This document shows positions 8,837 through 16,146 of a DNA stretch of 64,000 bases, piece by piece. The notes beneath the pieces were generated by a model. That model did no database searches, was not told where the DNA came from, and worked only from the letters and a program-made list of their open reading frames with translations. Within the stretch, counting starts at the first letter, position 1, and every line of letters begins with the position of its first letter. The translations under genes were made by a program, and so were the position numbers. This DNA comes from Halomonas sp. MCCC 1A13316 (GTDB taxonomy: Bacteria; Pseudomonadota; Gammaproteobacteria; Pseudomonadales; Halomonadaceae). The DNA lies in the NCBI RefSeq assembly GCF_014931605.1, contig NZ_CP053382.1, forward strand, positions 3,596,001-3,660,000. Reading direction: 5' to 3'.

Positions 8837-9412
8837 TCAGGAGCGCGCCAGCGCCAGGTCGTTCCAGACCTGCTGACGCAGGAGCCTGCCGTGGCGCAGC
8901 TCGAAGCGATCGATGAAGCGCACGCCGGCAAAGGGCGTGCCGTCGGGCCACTCGCCGTGCAGTTCACCGTGGCAGACTACCGTCACGTAATCGCCCTCGT
9001 CGCAGGTATCAAAGGCATCGATGCGCTTGCGCACGAAGCGATAGCGCTCGCCGGCCCAGACCACCAATTCTTCCAGGCGCGTCATCTCGACGCCGCCGGG
9101 GAAGGTCATGGTGAAGTCCTCGTCGAGCAGGCGTTCGGCACGTGGCATGTCGCGCGCCTCCATGGCCTCGAGAAAGCTGCGCACCACGTCCGCGGGCGCC
9201 TCGCCTACCGCTTCGTCGTCGCTGGCGCCGCCCGGTGTCCGGGGCCGCCCGCCGCGCATGTAGGCATCGGGCTCCACCTCGTGCAGCAGCACGGTGATGC
9301 CATCCGGATCCGCGGCGATGCTGTGCCGTACGGCGTCAGTAAGCTGCTTGCACAGGCGCTGCTTGAGTTCGCCGGAATAGCCACGGATCAGGCTGACCTG
9401 AATGACGGGCAT
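8837..9412 (-). CDS. Tautomerase-SnoaL (NTF2-like) fusion protein
   Basis: The 191-residue protein has two domains. Residues 1-62 resemble a 4-oxalocrotonate tautomerase (MPVIQVSLIRGYSGELKQRL), with the catalytic proline exposed once Met is removed. Residues 75-190 form an NTF2/SnoaL-like cone (FLEAMEARDMPRAERLL, then FIDRFELRHGRL). The fusion suggests keto-enol or double-bond isomerisation linked to a second small-molecule pocket. It is the first gene of the leftward arm, facing gntR. Which domain is catalytic in this pathway is unknown. Confidence 0.8.
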   Translation of the reverse strand: MPVIQVSLIRGYSGELKQRLCKQLTDAVRHSIAADPDGITVLLHEVEPDAYMRGGRPRTPGGASDDEAVGEAPADVVRSFLEAMEARDMPRAERLLDEDFTMTFPGGVEMTRLEELVVWAGERYRFVRKRIDAFDTCDEGDYVTVVCHGELHGEWPDGTPFAGVRFIDRFELRHGRLLRQQVWNDLALARS

Positions 9413-9480
9413 GAAAGAATCTCCAAGGAAGCCTTTATCGTTGTTTGGCGCTATTCTTCAGAATGCATGGCACACAAAGC

Positions 9481-9498
9481 TGTCCTATGCATAATACA
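9481..9498. promoter_or_regulatory. Candidate GntR operator 1
   Basis: TGTCCTATGCATAATACA lies between the divergent tautomerase gene and gntR. It shares the left half TGTCCTAT, and the AT two bases further on, with the stronger dyad at 10423-10440. Confidence 0.5.
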
Positions 9499-9580
9499 TT
9501 TCTATGTCTACTGCGTGCACCACGTCAAGCACTTCATCAATCCGCTCATAACGATCCGCCACGAGAACAAGGACCGAACC

Positions 9581-10396
9581 ATGAACGATACGCATGCGAA
9601 CGCCGTCGGGGGCACCAAGTCCCATCGCATCTATCTGCTGCTCAAGGATGCAATCCTCAGCGGCCGGCTGGCACCCGGGCGCAAGCTACCCGGCGAGCTG
9701 AAGCTGGCGGAGCAGTACGGCGTTTCGCGGGTCACGGTCAGGCGCGCCATGCAGGCGCTCAACGAGGCGGGGCTGGTGGCACGCAAGCCCGGATTGGGCA
9801 CCGTGGTGCTGGAACAGCCACTGGACGCCACGGTGATGACCGCCAGCGTCGCCAACCTGATGCCCAATCTGGTCAAGATGAGCAAATCGTCACGGGTGCG
9901 GCTGCTGGAGTTCTGCTACGTCAAACCGACGGAGCCGGTGCGCGAAGGCCTCGGGCTGCGCGACGGGGAACGCGTACAGCGCTCGATCCGCGTACGCATG
10001 GCCGACGACAAGCCGCTCTCCTACCTCGTCACCCACGTACCGGAGCACATTGCCCTGCACTACAACGAGGCGGACCTGGCGCAGACCCCCCTGTTCGCCC
10101 TGCTCGAACGCAGCGGCGTGAAGGTCGACCATGCGGCCCAGACGATTTCGGCTACCCTGGCCACCCATGAGGTCGCCGAAGCGCTGGACGTCTCGGTGGG
10201 CTCGCCGCTGATCTCCCTGACCCGCGTGGTGTACGACGAGGAGGGGCGTGGCGTGGAGCATCTCGATGCGCTCTACCGCCCTGACCGCTACCGCATCCAG
10301 ATCGACCTCAACCGCACCGGCGACGAGGCGGCTCGCTACTGGGAGCCTGTGGCCACCGAGTCTCAGCATGCGCAGGCGGAGCCCCACGAGGCATGA
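9581..10396 (+). CDS. GntR-family regulator, HutC/UTRA type
   Basis: The 271-residue protein has an N-terminal winged helix (residues 13-78, YGVSRVTVRRAMQALNEAGLV then KPGLGTVV) and a C-terminal UTRA ligand-binding domain (about 105-250). The ATG at 9581 was chosen because translation of the longer upstream frame would run through the divergent gene. It lies at the hub of the cluster, with the enzymes to the left and the hydratase plus TRAP carrier to the right. Related 18-bp dyads on both sides suggest that it represses both arms until a pathway intermediate binds. Confidence 0.9.
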   Translation: MNDTHANAVGGTKSHRIYLLLKDAILSGRLAPGRKLPGELKLAEQYGVSRVTVRRAMQALNEAGLVARKPGLGTVVLEQPLDATVMTASVANLMPNLVKMSKSSRVRLLEFCYVKPTEPVREGLGLRDGERVQRSIRVRMADDKPLSYLVTHVPEHIALHYNEADLAQTPLFALLERSGVKVDHAAQTISATLATHEVAEALDVSVGSPLISLTRVVYDEEGRGVEHLDALYRPDRYRIQIDLNRTGDEAARYWEPVATESQHAQAEPHEA

Positions 10397-10422
10397 CCGC
10401 CCGGATATTCCTGCTCGCCAAA

Positions 10423-10440
10423 TGTCCTATTTATGGGACA
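10423..10440. promoter_or_regulatory. Candidate GntR operator 2, upstream of the leuC-like gene
   Basis: TGTCCTATTTATGGGACA is an 18-bp dyad that matches its own reverse complement at 14 of 18 positions. It lies 26 bp after gntR and 149 bp before the leuC-like start, and resembles the site at 9481. Confidence 0.6.
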
Positions 10441-10589
10441 GATTAAAAAGACAATAAAATACATTTGACCTGTGGTATGCGCTTGAGATAGTTGTATGTA
10501 GACAGCGATATGTAGATCGCTGGAAAAACAACGACACGCGAAGTGGCCGAACGCCACTCACTTGACGCAGCCGCGGCGAAGCGAACGAT

Positions 10590-11999
10590 ATGACCAAGCC
10601 AAAGACCCTGTTCGACAAGGTGTGGGACGCCCACGAGATCCTTCGCAGCGAGAGCGGCCAGAGCCTGGTGTGGATCGATCGGCACTTCGTGCACGAGGGG
10701 TCCTTCCATGCCTTCAACAAGCTGCGTGAGCGCGAACTCTCGGTGGCTCGAGCCGACCTGACCTTCGGAATCGCCGATCACTACGTGCCCACCCTGACCC
10801 GCCACCTCGAAGACATCGGCGACGCCAAGGTCCGCGGCATGATAGAGCAGCTCGCCGCAAACACCCGCGAGCACGGCATCACACTGTTCGGCCTCGACGA
10901 CCCGCGCCAGGGCATCGTGCATGTGCTTGGCCCGGAGCAGGGGCTGACCCAGCCCGGGCTGACGATGGTGTGCGGCGACAGCCATACCTCCACACACGGC
11001 GCCTTCGGCTGCATTGCCTTCGGCATCGGTGCATCGGAAGTGGCTCATGTGCTCGCCACCCAGACCCTGTGGCAGACCCGGCCGAAGAAGATGCGCCTTA
11101 CCGTCGAAGGCGAGTTGGCTCCCGGCATTTCAGCCAAGGATATCGCGCTGACCTGGATCGCCCGCCTGGGGGCGGATGGCGCCCGCGGATACGCCATCGA
11201 ATACACCGGCAGCGCCATTCGCGGCCTGTCGATGGAAGCGCGACTGACGCTGTGCAACCTCTCCATCGAGGGCGGCGCCCGCTGCGGCATGATCGCCCCC
11301 GACGAAATCACTTTTGACTACCTGCGTGAGCGCCCCTTTGCTCCCCGGGGCGAGCAATGGGACCAGGCGCTAGCCTACTGGCAGACATTGCAGAGCGACC
11401 CCGACGCCCGATTCGATAGGGAAGAGACATTGGCGGCCGCCGAGATAGCCCCCACCGTGACTTGGGGCGTCTCGCCGGAGGAGGCACTGCCCATCGACCA
11501 GTGCGTTCCCGACCCGTCGCGTATCGAGGACGCCGCGCGTGCCCGACAGGCACGCGACAGCCTGGACTACATGGGCCTGGCGCCCGGCCAGCCGCTCACC
11601 GATATCGCCATCGACCGCATCTTCATCGGCTCCTGCACTAACGCCCGCCTGGAGGACCTGCGCGCCGCCGCCGAGATTCTGCGCGGCCGCCGCAGCAAGG
11701 TGCCGGGCATCGTCTCACCCGGATCCACCCAGGTGAAGCGCCAGGCGGAGGCCGAAGGGCTGGACTTCGTGTTTCGCCAGGCGGGGCTGGAGTGGCGAGA
11801 ATCCGGCTGCTCCATGTGCGTGGGCATGAACGGCGACCTGGTACCGCCGGGAGAGCGCTGCGCCTCCACCACCAACCGTAACTTCAAGGGCCGCCAGGGG
11901 CCGGGCGCCAGGACCCACCTGATGTCGCCGGCCATGGTCGCCGCGGCGGCCGTGGCCGGGCACCTGGCCGACGTCCGCGAGCTGTCAGGAGCCTCATGA
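10590..11999 (+). CDS. Aconitase-family hydratase, large subunit (LeuC/DmdA-like)
   Basis: The 469-residue protein is the [4Fe-4S] subunit of a two-piece dehydratase. Cluster ligands are Cys349 (IGSCTN), Cys407 and Cys410 (GCSMC). MVCGDSHTSTHGAFG (126-140) is the conserved substrate/cluster loop. Compared with biosynthetic LeuC, the early motifs are altered: RHFVHEGSFHAF replaces the usual HLVHEVTSPQAF type, and GIADHYVPT replaces a VDHNVPT type. No leuA or leuB is nearby, while a KRCGH lyase and a TRAP carrier are. A dimethylmaleate or citraconate hydratase role is therefore more plausible than leucine synthesis. It overlaps the next gene by 4 bases. Confidence 0.88.
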   Translation: MTKPKTLFDKVWDAHEILRSESGQSLVWIDRHFVHEGSFHAFNKLRERELSVARADLTFGIADHYVPTLTRHLEDIGDAKVRGMIEQLAANTREHGITLFGLDDPRQGIVHVLGPEQGLTQPGLTMVCGDSHTSTHGAFGCIAFGIGASEVAHVLATQTLWQTRPKKMRLTVEGELAPGISAKDIALTWIARLGADGARGYAIEYTGSAIRGLSMEARLTLCNLSIEGGARCGMIAPDEITFDYLRERPFAPRGEQWDQALAYWQTLQSDPDARFDREETLAAAEIAPTVTWGVSPEEALPIDQCVPDPSRIEDAARARQARDSLDYMGLAPGQPLTDIAIDRIFIGSCTNARLEDLRAAAEILRGRRSKVPGIVSPGSTQVKRQAEAEGLDFVFRQAGLEWRESGCSMCVGMNGDLVPPGERCASTTNRNFKGRQGPGARTHLMSPAMVAAAAVAGHLADVRELSGAS

Positions 12000-12637
12000 T
12001 GGAACCGATCAAGACACTCGATGCCCTGGCCTGCCCGCTGCCGCGGGCCAACGTGGATACCGACCAGCTGATCCCGGCACGCTTCATGAAGGAGCCGCGC
12101 AGCGTCGGCTACGGTCAGTTCCTGCTCCATGACCTGCGCCATGACGAGAGCGGCCGGCCAATCGAGGGGTTTATCCTCAACCATCCTGAGGCGGCACAGG
12201 CGAAGACGCTGGTGGCACGCCGCAACTTCGGCGCCGGCTCATCACGAGAAGCCGCGGTCTATGCTCTGGTGGACTATGGCTTTCGCTGCGTGATCGCCCC
12301 GAGCTTCGGCGACATCTTCGCCTCGAATTCAGTCAACAACGGCCTGCTGCCGGCCACGGTCAGCGAGGAGGATGCCGAAACCCTGCTCGCGGCCCTGGGC
12401 GAGGCGCCCGGCTCGCTGCACATCGACCTGGAGGCGCAGCGCATCAGCGTCGGCGACCTGAGCGTTGCGTTCAGCATCGCCTCGACCTGGCGCACCAAGC
12501 TGCTCAACGGTTGGGACGATATCGACATGACCCGACAGCACGCGCGGGCGATCCAGCGCTTCGCTGACGAGTACTCACGGCAACACCCCTGGCTCAACGT
12601 GACAGTACCCGCCGGGAAGATCATTTCCCGGGGCTGA
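11996..12637 (+). CDS. Aconitase-family hydratase, small subunit (LeuD/DmdB-like)
   Basis: The 213-residue swivel domain has the conserved VARRNFGAGSSREAAVYAL stretch, and DTDQLIPARFM near the start. It partners the large subunit, whose stop overlaps its ATG (ATGA), implying coupled translation and a 1:1 complex. The length is close to LeuD. The substrate follows that of the large subunit. The gene is 67 bp upstream of the TRAP binding-protein gene, so hydratase and transporter are probably one operon. Confidence 0.88.
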   Translation: MMEPIKTLDALACPLPRANVDTDQLIPARFMKEPRSVGYGQFLLHDLRHDESGRPIEGFILNHPEAAQAKTLVARRNFGAGSSREAAVYALVDYGFRCVIAPSFGDIFASNSVNNGLLPATVSEEDAETLLAALGEAPGSLHIDLEAQRISVGDLSVAFSIASTWRTKLLNGWDDIDMTRQHARAIQRFADEYSRQHPWLNVTVPAGKIISRG

Positions 12638-12704
12638 CGCTTAACCGCCCCATGGGGCAAAAATAAGCAGCGCTACGAACTCGATGTCCACAAGGAGAAC
12701 AATC

Positions 12705-13706
12705 ATGAACAAGCCTCTCATCGCCTCTCTCGGCCTGGCCACGCTGATGGCCTCCGGCCACGCCCTGGCGGTCGACCGCATTACCGCCGTTCACGCCTTC
12801 CCGCCGTCGCTGATCTATACCCAGAGCTTTCTCGAGTTCGTCGACAAGGTGAACGAGCGCGGCGAGGGCGTGGTGCAGATCGACGTGCGCGGCGGCCCCG
12901 AGGTGATCGGGCTCTCCGAGCAGCCCGACGCCGTGCGCAACGGCGTGGTCGACATGGCCTACACCGCCGCCAGCTTCTATGCAGGCACCGTGCCCGAGCG
13001 CGACGCCCTGGTGGCCTCCAACACCAACGCCATCCACGCCCGCGAGAACGGCGGCATCGATCTGCTCAACCAGATCCACCAGGACAAGATGGGCGTCTAC
13101 TACCTGGGTTGGTTCGACAGCGGGGTCAGCTACAACCTGTATACCATCGACGAACCGAGCCTGGACGAAGAGGGCAACCTCAGCGTTTCCGGGCTGACCC
13201 TGCGCAGCAACCCGGTGTATGACGCCTTCTTCCAGGACTACCTCGGCGCCCAGCCGATCAGCCTGCCCACCACCGATGTCTACTCGGCGCTCGAGCGCAA
13301 TGTCGTCAATGCCACCGGCTGGACCCAGATCGGCCTGAAGGACCTGAACTGGGACCGCTTCCTCAACTACCGCATCGATCCGGCCTTCTTCTCCACCGAC
13401 ATGGGCGTGATCGTCAATCAGGAAAGCTGGAACGGCCTCAGTGAGGAAGCCCAGCAGATCCTCCAGGAAGTCGCCATTGAGCACGAGCATGCCAGCGCCG
13501 AGCGCTTCGAGGTGCTGGCGGAAGAGCAGCAGGCCGAACTGGAGTCCGACGGCATGCAGGTCTTCCGCCTGGAGGGCGAAGCCGGCAAACGCTACTCCGA
13601 AGCCGCCCGCGAAGCCACCTGGGAGCGCATGCGCAGCCAGATGGAGCGTCATCCGACGGGCCTGGAGCACTACGAAGAGTTGATCGAAAAGTTCAACGAC
13701 CTGTAA
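12705..13706 (+). CDS. TRAP transporter substrate-binding protein (DctP family)
   Basis: The 333-residue periplasmic protein has a Sec signal peptide (MNKPLIASLGLATLMASGHALA). The DctP fold follows (ITAVHAFPP start; VYSALERNVVNATGW about 207-221, the conserved hinge region). The ATG at 12705 follows AAGGAG. It would capture a carboxylate and deliver it to the QM membrane pair encoded next. A GC-rich hairpin separates it from the membrane genes. Its position after the hydratase genes suggests that its ligand is the pathway substrate or a diacid intermediate. Confidence 0.92.
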   Translation: MNKPLIASLGLATLMASGHALAVDRITAVHAFPPSLIYTQSFLEFVDKVNERGEGVVQIDVRGGPEVIGLSEQPDAVRNGVVDMAYTAASFYAGTVPERDALVASNTNAIHARENGGIDLLNQIHQDKMGVYYLGWFDSGVSYNLYTIDEPSLDEEGNLSVSGLTLRSNPVYDAFFQDYLGAQPISLPTTDVYSALERNVVNATGWTQIGLKDLNWDRFLNYRIDPAFFSTDMGVIVNQESWNGLSEEAQQILQEVAIEHEHASAERFEVLAEEQQAELESDGMQVFRLEGEAGKRYSEAAREATWERMRSQMERHPTGLEHYEELIEKFNDL

Positions 13707-13713
13707 GCGTCGC

Positions 13714-13740
13714 GGGGCCGGCCGCCATGCAGCCGGCCCC
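13714..13740 (+). promoter_or_regulatory. Intercistronic hairpin between TRAP P and Q genes
   Basis: GGGGCCGGC (13714-13722) pairs perfectly with GCCGGCCCC (13732-13740) in the 78-bp gap. No U-tract follows, so it probably stabilises the upstream message or attenuates readthrough, making binding protein exceed membrane subunits. Confidence 0.6.
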
Positions 13741-13784
13741 ATAGTTTCACTCGCTCCGACACTCCTTCGCCTTCGGGTATTCCT

Positions 13785-14291
13785 ATGCATTACGCGAGTC
13801 GTGCTTATCGGCTATTGCTCAACGGCATGGCCCTGCTGGCCGCCATCATGCTGGTGTGGTTGATGGTTGCCATCGTGCTCTCCGTGGTCATCCGCAACCT
13901 GGGCCTGCAGCCCTCGGCGTGGTTCTTTCTCTCCACCGAGTACGCCATGTTCTACCTGACTCTGCTGGGGGCCCCCTGGCTGGTCAGGCACAAGGGGCAC
14001 GTTCACATCGAACTGCTCACGTCGATCCTGCCGCCGCCAGCCCTTCAGGTGTTGAGCCGCCTGGTCGCCCTGCTGTGCGTGGCGGTGTGCGCGGTGCTGG
14101 CCTGGAAGGGCTATGACCTGGTGTCGATGAACCTGGCACGCAGCGACTACGACGTGCGCGCCTTCTTCGTGCCGAAGTGGATCCTCACCATCGCCTTCCC
14201 GGTGTGCTTCACCATGATGGCCATCGAATTCGCCCGCTTCGTGGTCGGGCGGGACATCCTTCACAGCGGCGAAGCGGGGATCAAGGAATAA
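13785..14291 (+). CDS. TRAP transporter small membrane subunit (DctQ family)
   Basis: The 168-residue protein has four predicted membrane helices (about 12-35, 47-65, 85-106, 128-150). The typical loop WLVRHKGHVHIELLT lies between helices 2 and 3. It forms the membrane complex with the large subunit. Its stop codon shares one base with the next start (TAATG), indicating translational coupling. Confidence 0.9.
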   Translation: MHYASRAYRLLLNGMALLAAIMLVWLMVAIVLSVVIRNLGLQPSAWFFLSTEYAMFYLTLLGAPWLVRHKGHVHIELLTSILPPPALQVLSRLVALLCVAVCAVLAWKGYDLVSMNLARSDYDVRAFFVPKWILTIAFPVCFTMMAIEFARFVVGRDILHSGEAGIKE

Positions 14292-15604
14292 TGGAATGGT
14301 ATCTGGCCCTGGCCTTTCTGCTGGCCCTCATTCTCGGCTTCATGACCATCGGCACGCCCATCGCCCTGGCTTTCCTGGCGGCCAACGTCATCGGTGCCTG
14401 GCACTTCATGGGCGGTCAGAACGGCCTCATTCAGCTGTTGAACAACGGTTTCGGCGCGCTGTCCAGCTTCAACCTGGTGCCCATACCGTTGTTCCTGCTG
14501 ATGGGTGAGCTGTTCTTCCGCACCGGCCTGGGCATGCGCATGTTCAATGCCATCGATCAATTGATGGGCAAGGTTCCCGGGCGGCTCTCCTACGTGACCG
14601 TCGTCGGCGGCACCGGCTTTTCCACCCTGAGCGGCTCGTCGATGGGTTCCACCGCGCTGATGGGTTCGCTGCTGGTGCCGGAGATGGAGCGACGCGGCTA
14701 CAAGAAGCACATGGCCATCGGGCCTATCTTGGGCACCGGGGGGCTTGCCATCATCATCCCGCCTTCGGCGCTGGCGGTGCTGCTGGCCACGCTAGCCAAG
14801 GTCGACATCGGCGCCCTGCTGATCGCCGGCATCCTGCCGGGCCTGGTGCTGGCCGGCCTCTACATGGCCACGATCTGGACCCAGACCCGCATCGACCCCG
14901 AGGCGGCGCCCAACTACGAACTCGAGCCGGTGCCGTTCGCCCAGAAGCTGAAGCTGATCACCACCGACATTTTGCCGATGATCAGCGTGATGGTCTTCAT
15001 CGTGGCGCTGATGCTGATAGGCTTCGCCACGCCCTCAGAGGCGGCGGCGTTCGGCGCCCTGGGCGCCATCGTGCTGGCGGCGATCTACCGCTGTATGACC
15101 TGGGAGGCGTTCAAGCTCTCGGTCATCGGCGCGCTGAAGGTCACGCTGATGGCCTACCTGATCGTCTTCGGCTCCGCCACCTTCAGCCAGCTGCTGGCCT
15201 TCTCGGGCGCTTCCAGCGGGCTGATCCAGTGGGCTACCAGCTTCGACCTGGCGCCGATCCTGATGCTGCTCGCCATGTTCGCCGTGCTGCTGGTGCTCGG
15301 CACCTTCATGGAGCAAATCTCGATCATGATGCTGACGGTGCCGTTCTTCTTTCCACTGGCTCAGGTGCTGGGTTTCGATCCCATCTGGTTCGGCATCATC
15401 ATGCTTCTGGCGCTGGAGATCAGTTTCTCCACCCCACCGCTGGGGCTGCTGCTGTTCGTGATGAAGGGCGTGGCGCCCAAGGGCACTACCATGCGTGAAA
15501 TCTACTCGGCTGCCATTCCTTACATCCTCTGCTCGATGCTGCTGGTTGCCATCCTGATCATGTTCCCCGGTATCGCCACCTGGCTTCCCGGCATGATCAA
15601 TTGA
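14291..15604 (+). CDS. TRAP transporter large membrane subunit (DctM family)
   Basis: The 437-residue polytopic protein starts MEWYLALAFLLALILGF. It has the DctM pattern of about 12 helices, including the GGTGFSTLSGSSMGSTALMGS segment (about 100-120) and the C-terminal NxE-like region (LALEISFSTPPLGLLLFVMKG). It is a sodium-coupled translocation subunit. The start overlaps the dctQ stop. A perfect hairpin follows 12 bp after the stop and closes the operon. Confidence 0.92.
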   Translation: MEWYLALAFLLALILGFMTIGTPIALAFLAANVIGAWHFMGGQNGLIQLLNNGFGALSSFNLVPIPLFLLMGELFFRTGLGMRMFNAIDQLMGKVPGRLSYVTVVGGTGFSTLSGSSMGSTALMGSLLVPEMERRGYKKHMAIGPILGTGGLAIIIPPSALAVLLATLAKVDIGALLIAGILPGLVLAGLYMATIWTQTRIDPEAAPNYELEPVPFAQKLKLITTDILPMISVMVFIVALMLIGFATPSEAAAFGALGAIVLAAIYRCMTWEAFKLSVIGALKVTLMAYLIVFGSATFSQLLAFSGASSGLIQWATSFDLAPILMLLAMFAVLLVLGTFMEQISIMMLTVPFFFPLAQVLGFDPIWFGIIMLLALEISFSTPPLGLLLFVMKGVAPKGTTMREIYSAAIPYILCSMLLVAILIMFPGIATWLPGMIN

Positions 15605-15615
15605 GACCGATCCAT

Positions 15616-15641
15616 CCAGGGCGGCTCGGCAGCCGCCCTGG
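15616..15641 (+). terminator. Terminator-like hairpin after the first TRAP operon
   Basis: CCAGGGCGGCT (15616-15626) and AGCCGCCCTGG (15631-15641) form a perfect 11-bp stem with a 4-base loop. The U-tract is poor (TTCGATCAT). Confidence 0.65.
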
Positions 15642-16135
15642 TTCGATCATGCCGATATTTCAGTGTAATTGGACGCCGTTTCAACCTATTCGCCACAAAT
15701 TGGACTTTTTGATGCTGGGTCCGTAGGGTATATGGCCCTTGGTTCAGACAAAAACACTGACAACGAACCTTGGGCAGATCCCGCCTTGGGACATCCTGGT
15801 CTTGCCTCCATGCAGACTGGATCACCGCTACTCTCGACTGCACGTCGTCGACGCCATCGATAGAGAAGGAATCCATGTCGCGCCACTACGCCGATGAAGG
15901 ACGGTGCATGCCGCGCCGCCCGCCGCCTGCCCCCTCTGCGGGGTAATGCCTGACTGACGGCAGCATCTTGCCGTGCCCGATCGCTAGCACTCGAGGTTGC
16001 GCCACACTGGCGTCAGCCTACCTGTGTCTGTGCCTATGCACTGCCCGCCTTCTGGCCTAGCTACCCCCTAGCTCCGTCACTGCGCTCGGCATGTCGGCTG
16101 CCCGACCTGCCCGGGTGTGTCCGTTCCATCTAACG
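15642..16135. other. Gene-poor stretch between the TRAP operon and the symporter
   Basis: Roughly 500 bp. Short open frames occur on both strands (for example 15669-15863 and 15686-15886), but they have no ribosome sites and no recognisable domain, and they stop within 120 residues. I found no transposase signature or inverted repeats. The right end must hold the symporter promoter, but no clear -35/-10 pair stands out. Confidence 0.5.
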
Positions 16136-16146
16136 AGGGATTGCCC

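Noticed and set aside
10590-12637. Leucine biosynthesis leuCD
   Set aside because: leuA and leuB are absent, key LeuC motifs are altered, and the neighbours are catabolic enzymes and a TRAP carrier.
15669-15886. Insertion-sequence remnant in the gap before the symporter
   Set aside because: No transposase motif, inverted repeats or target duplication could be seen in any frame.
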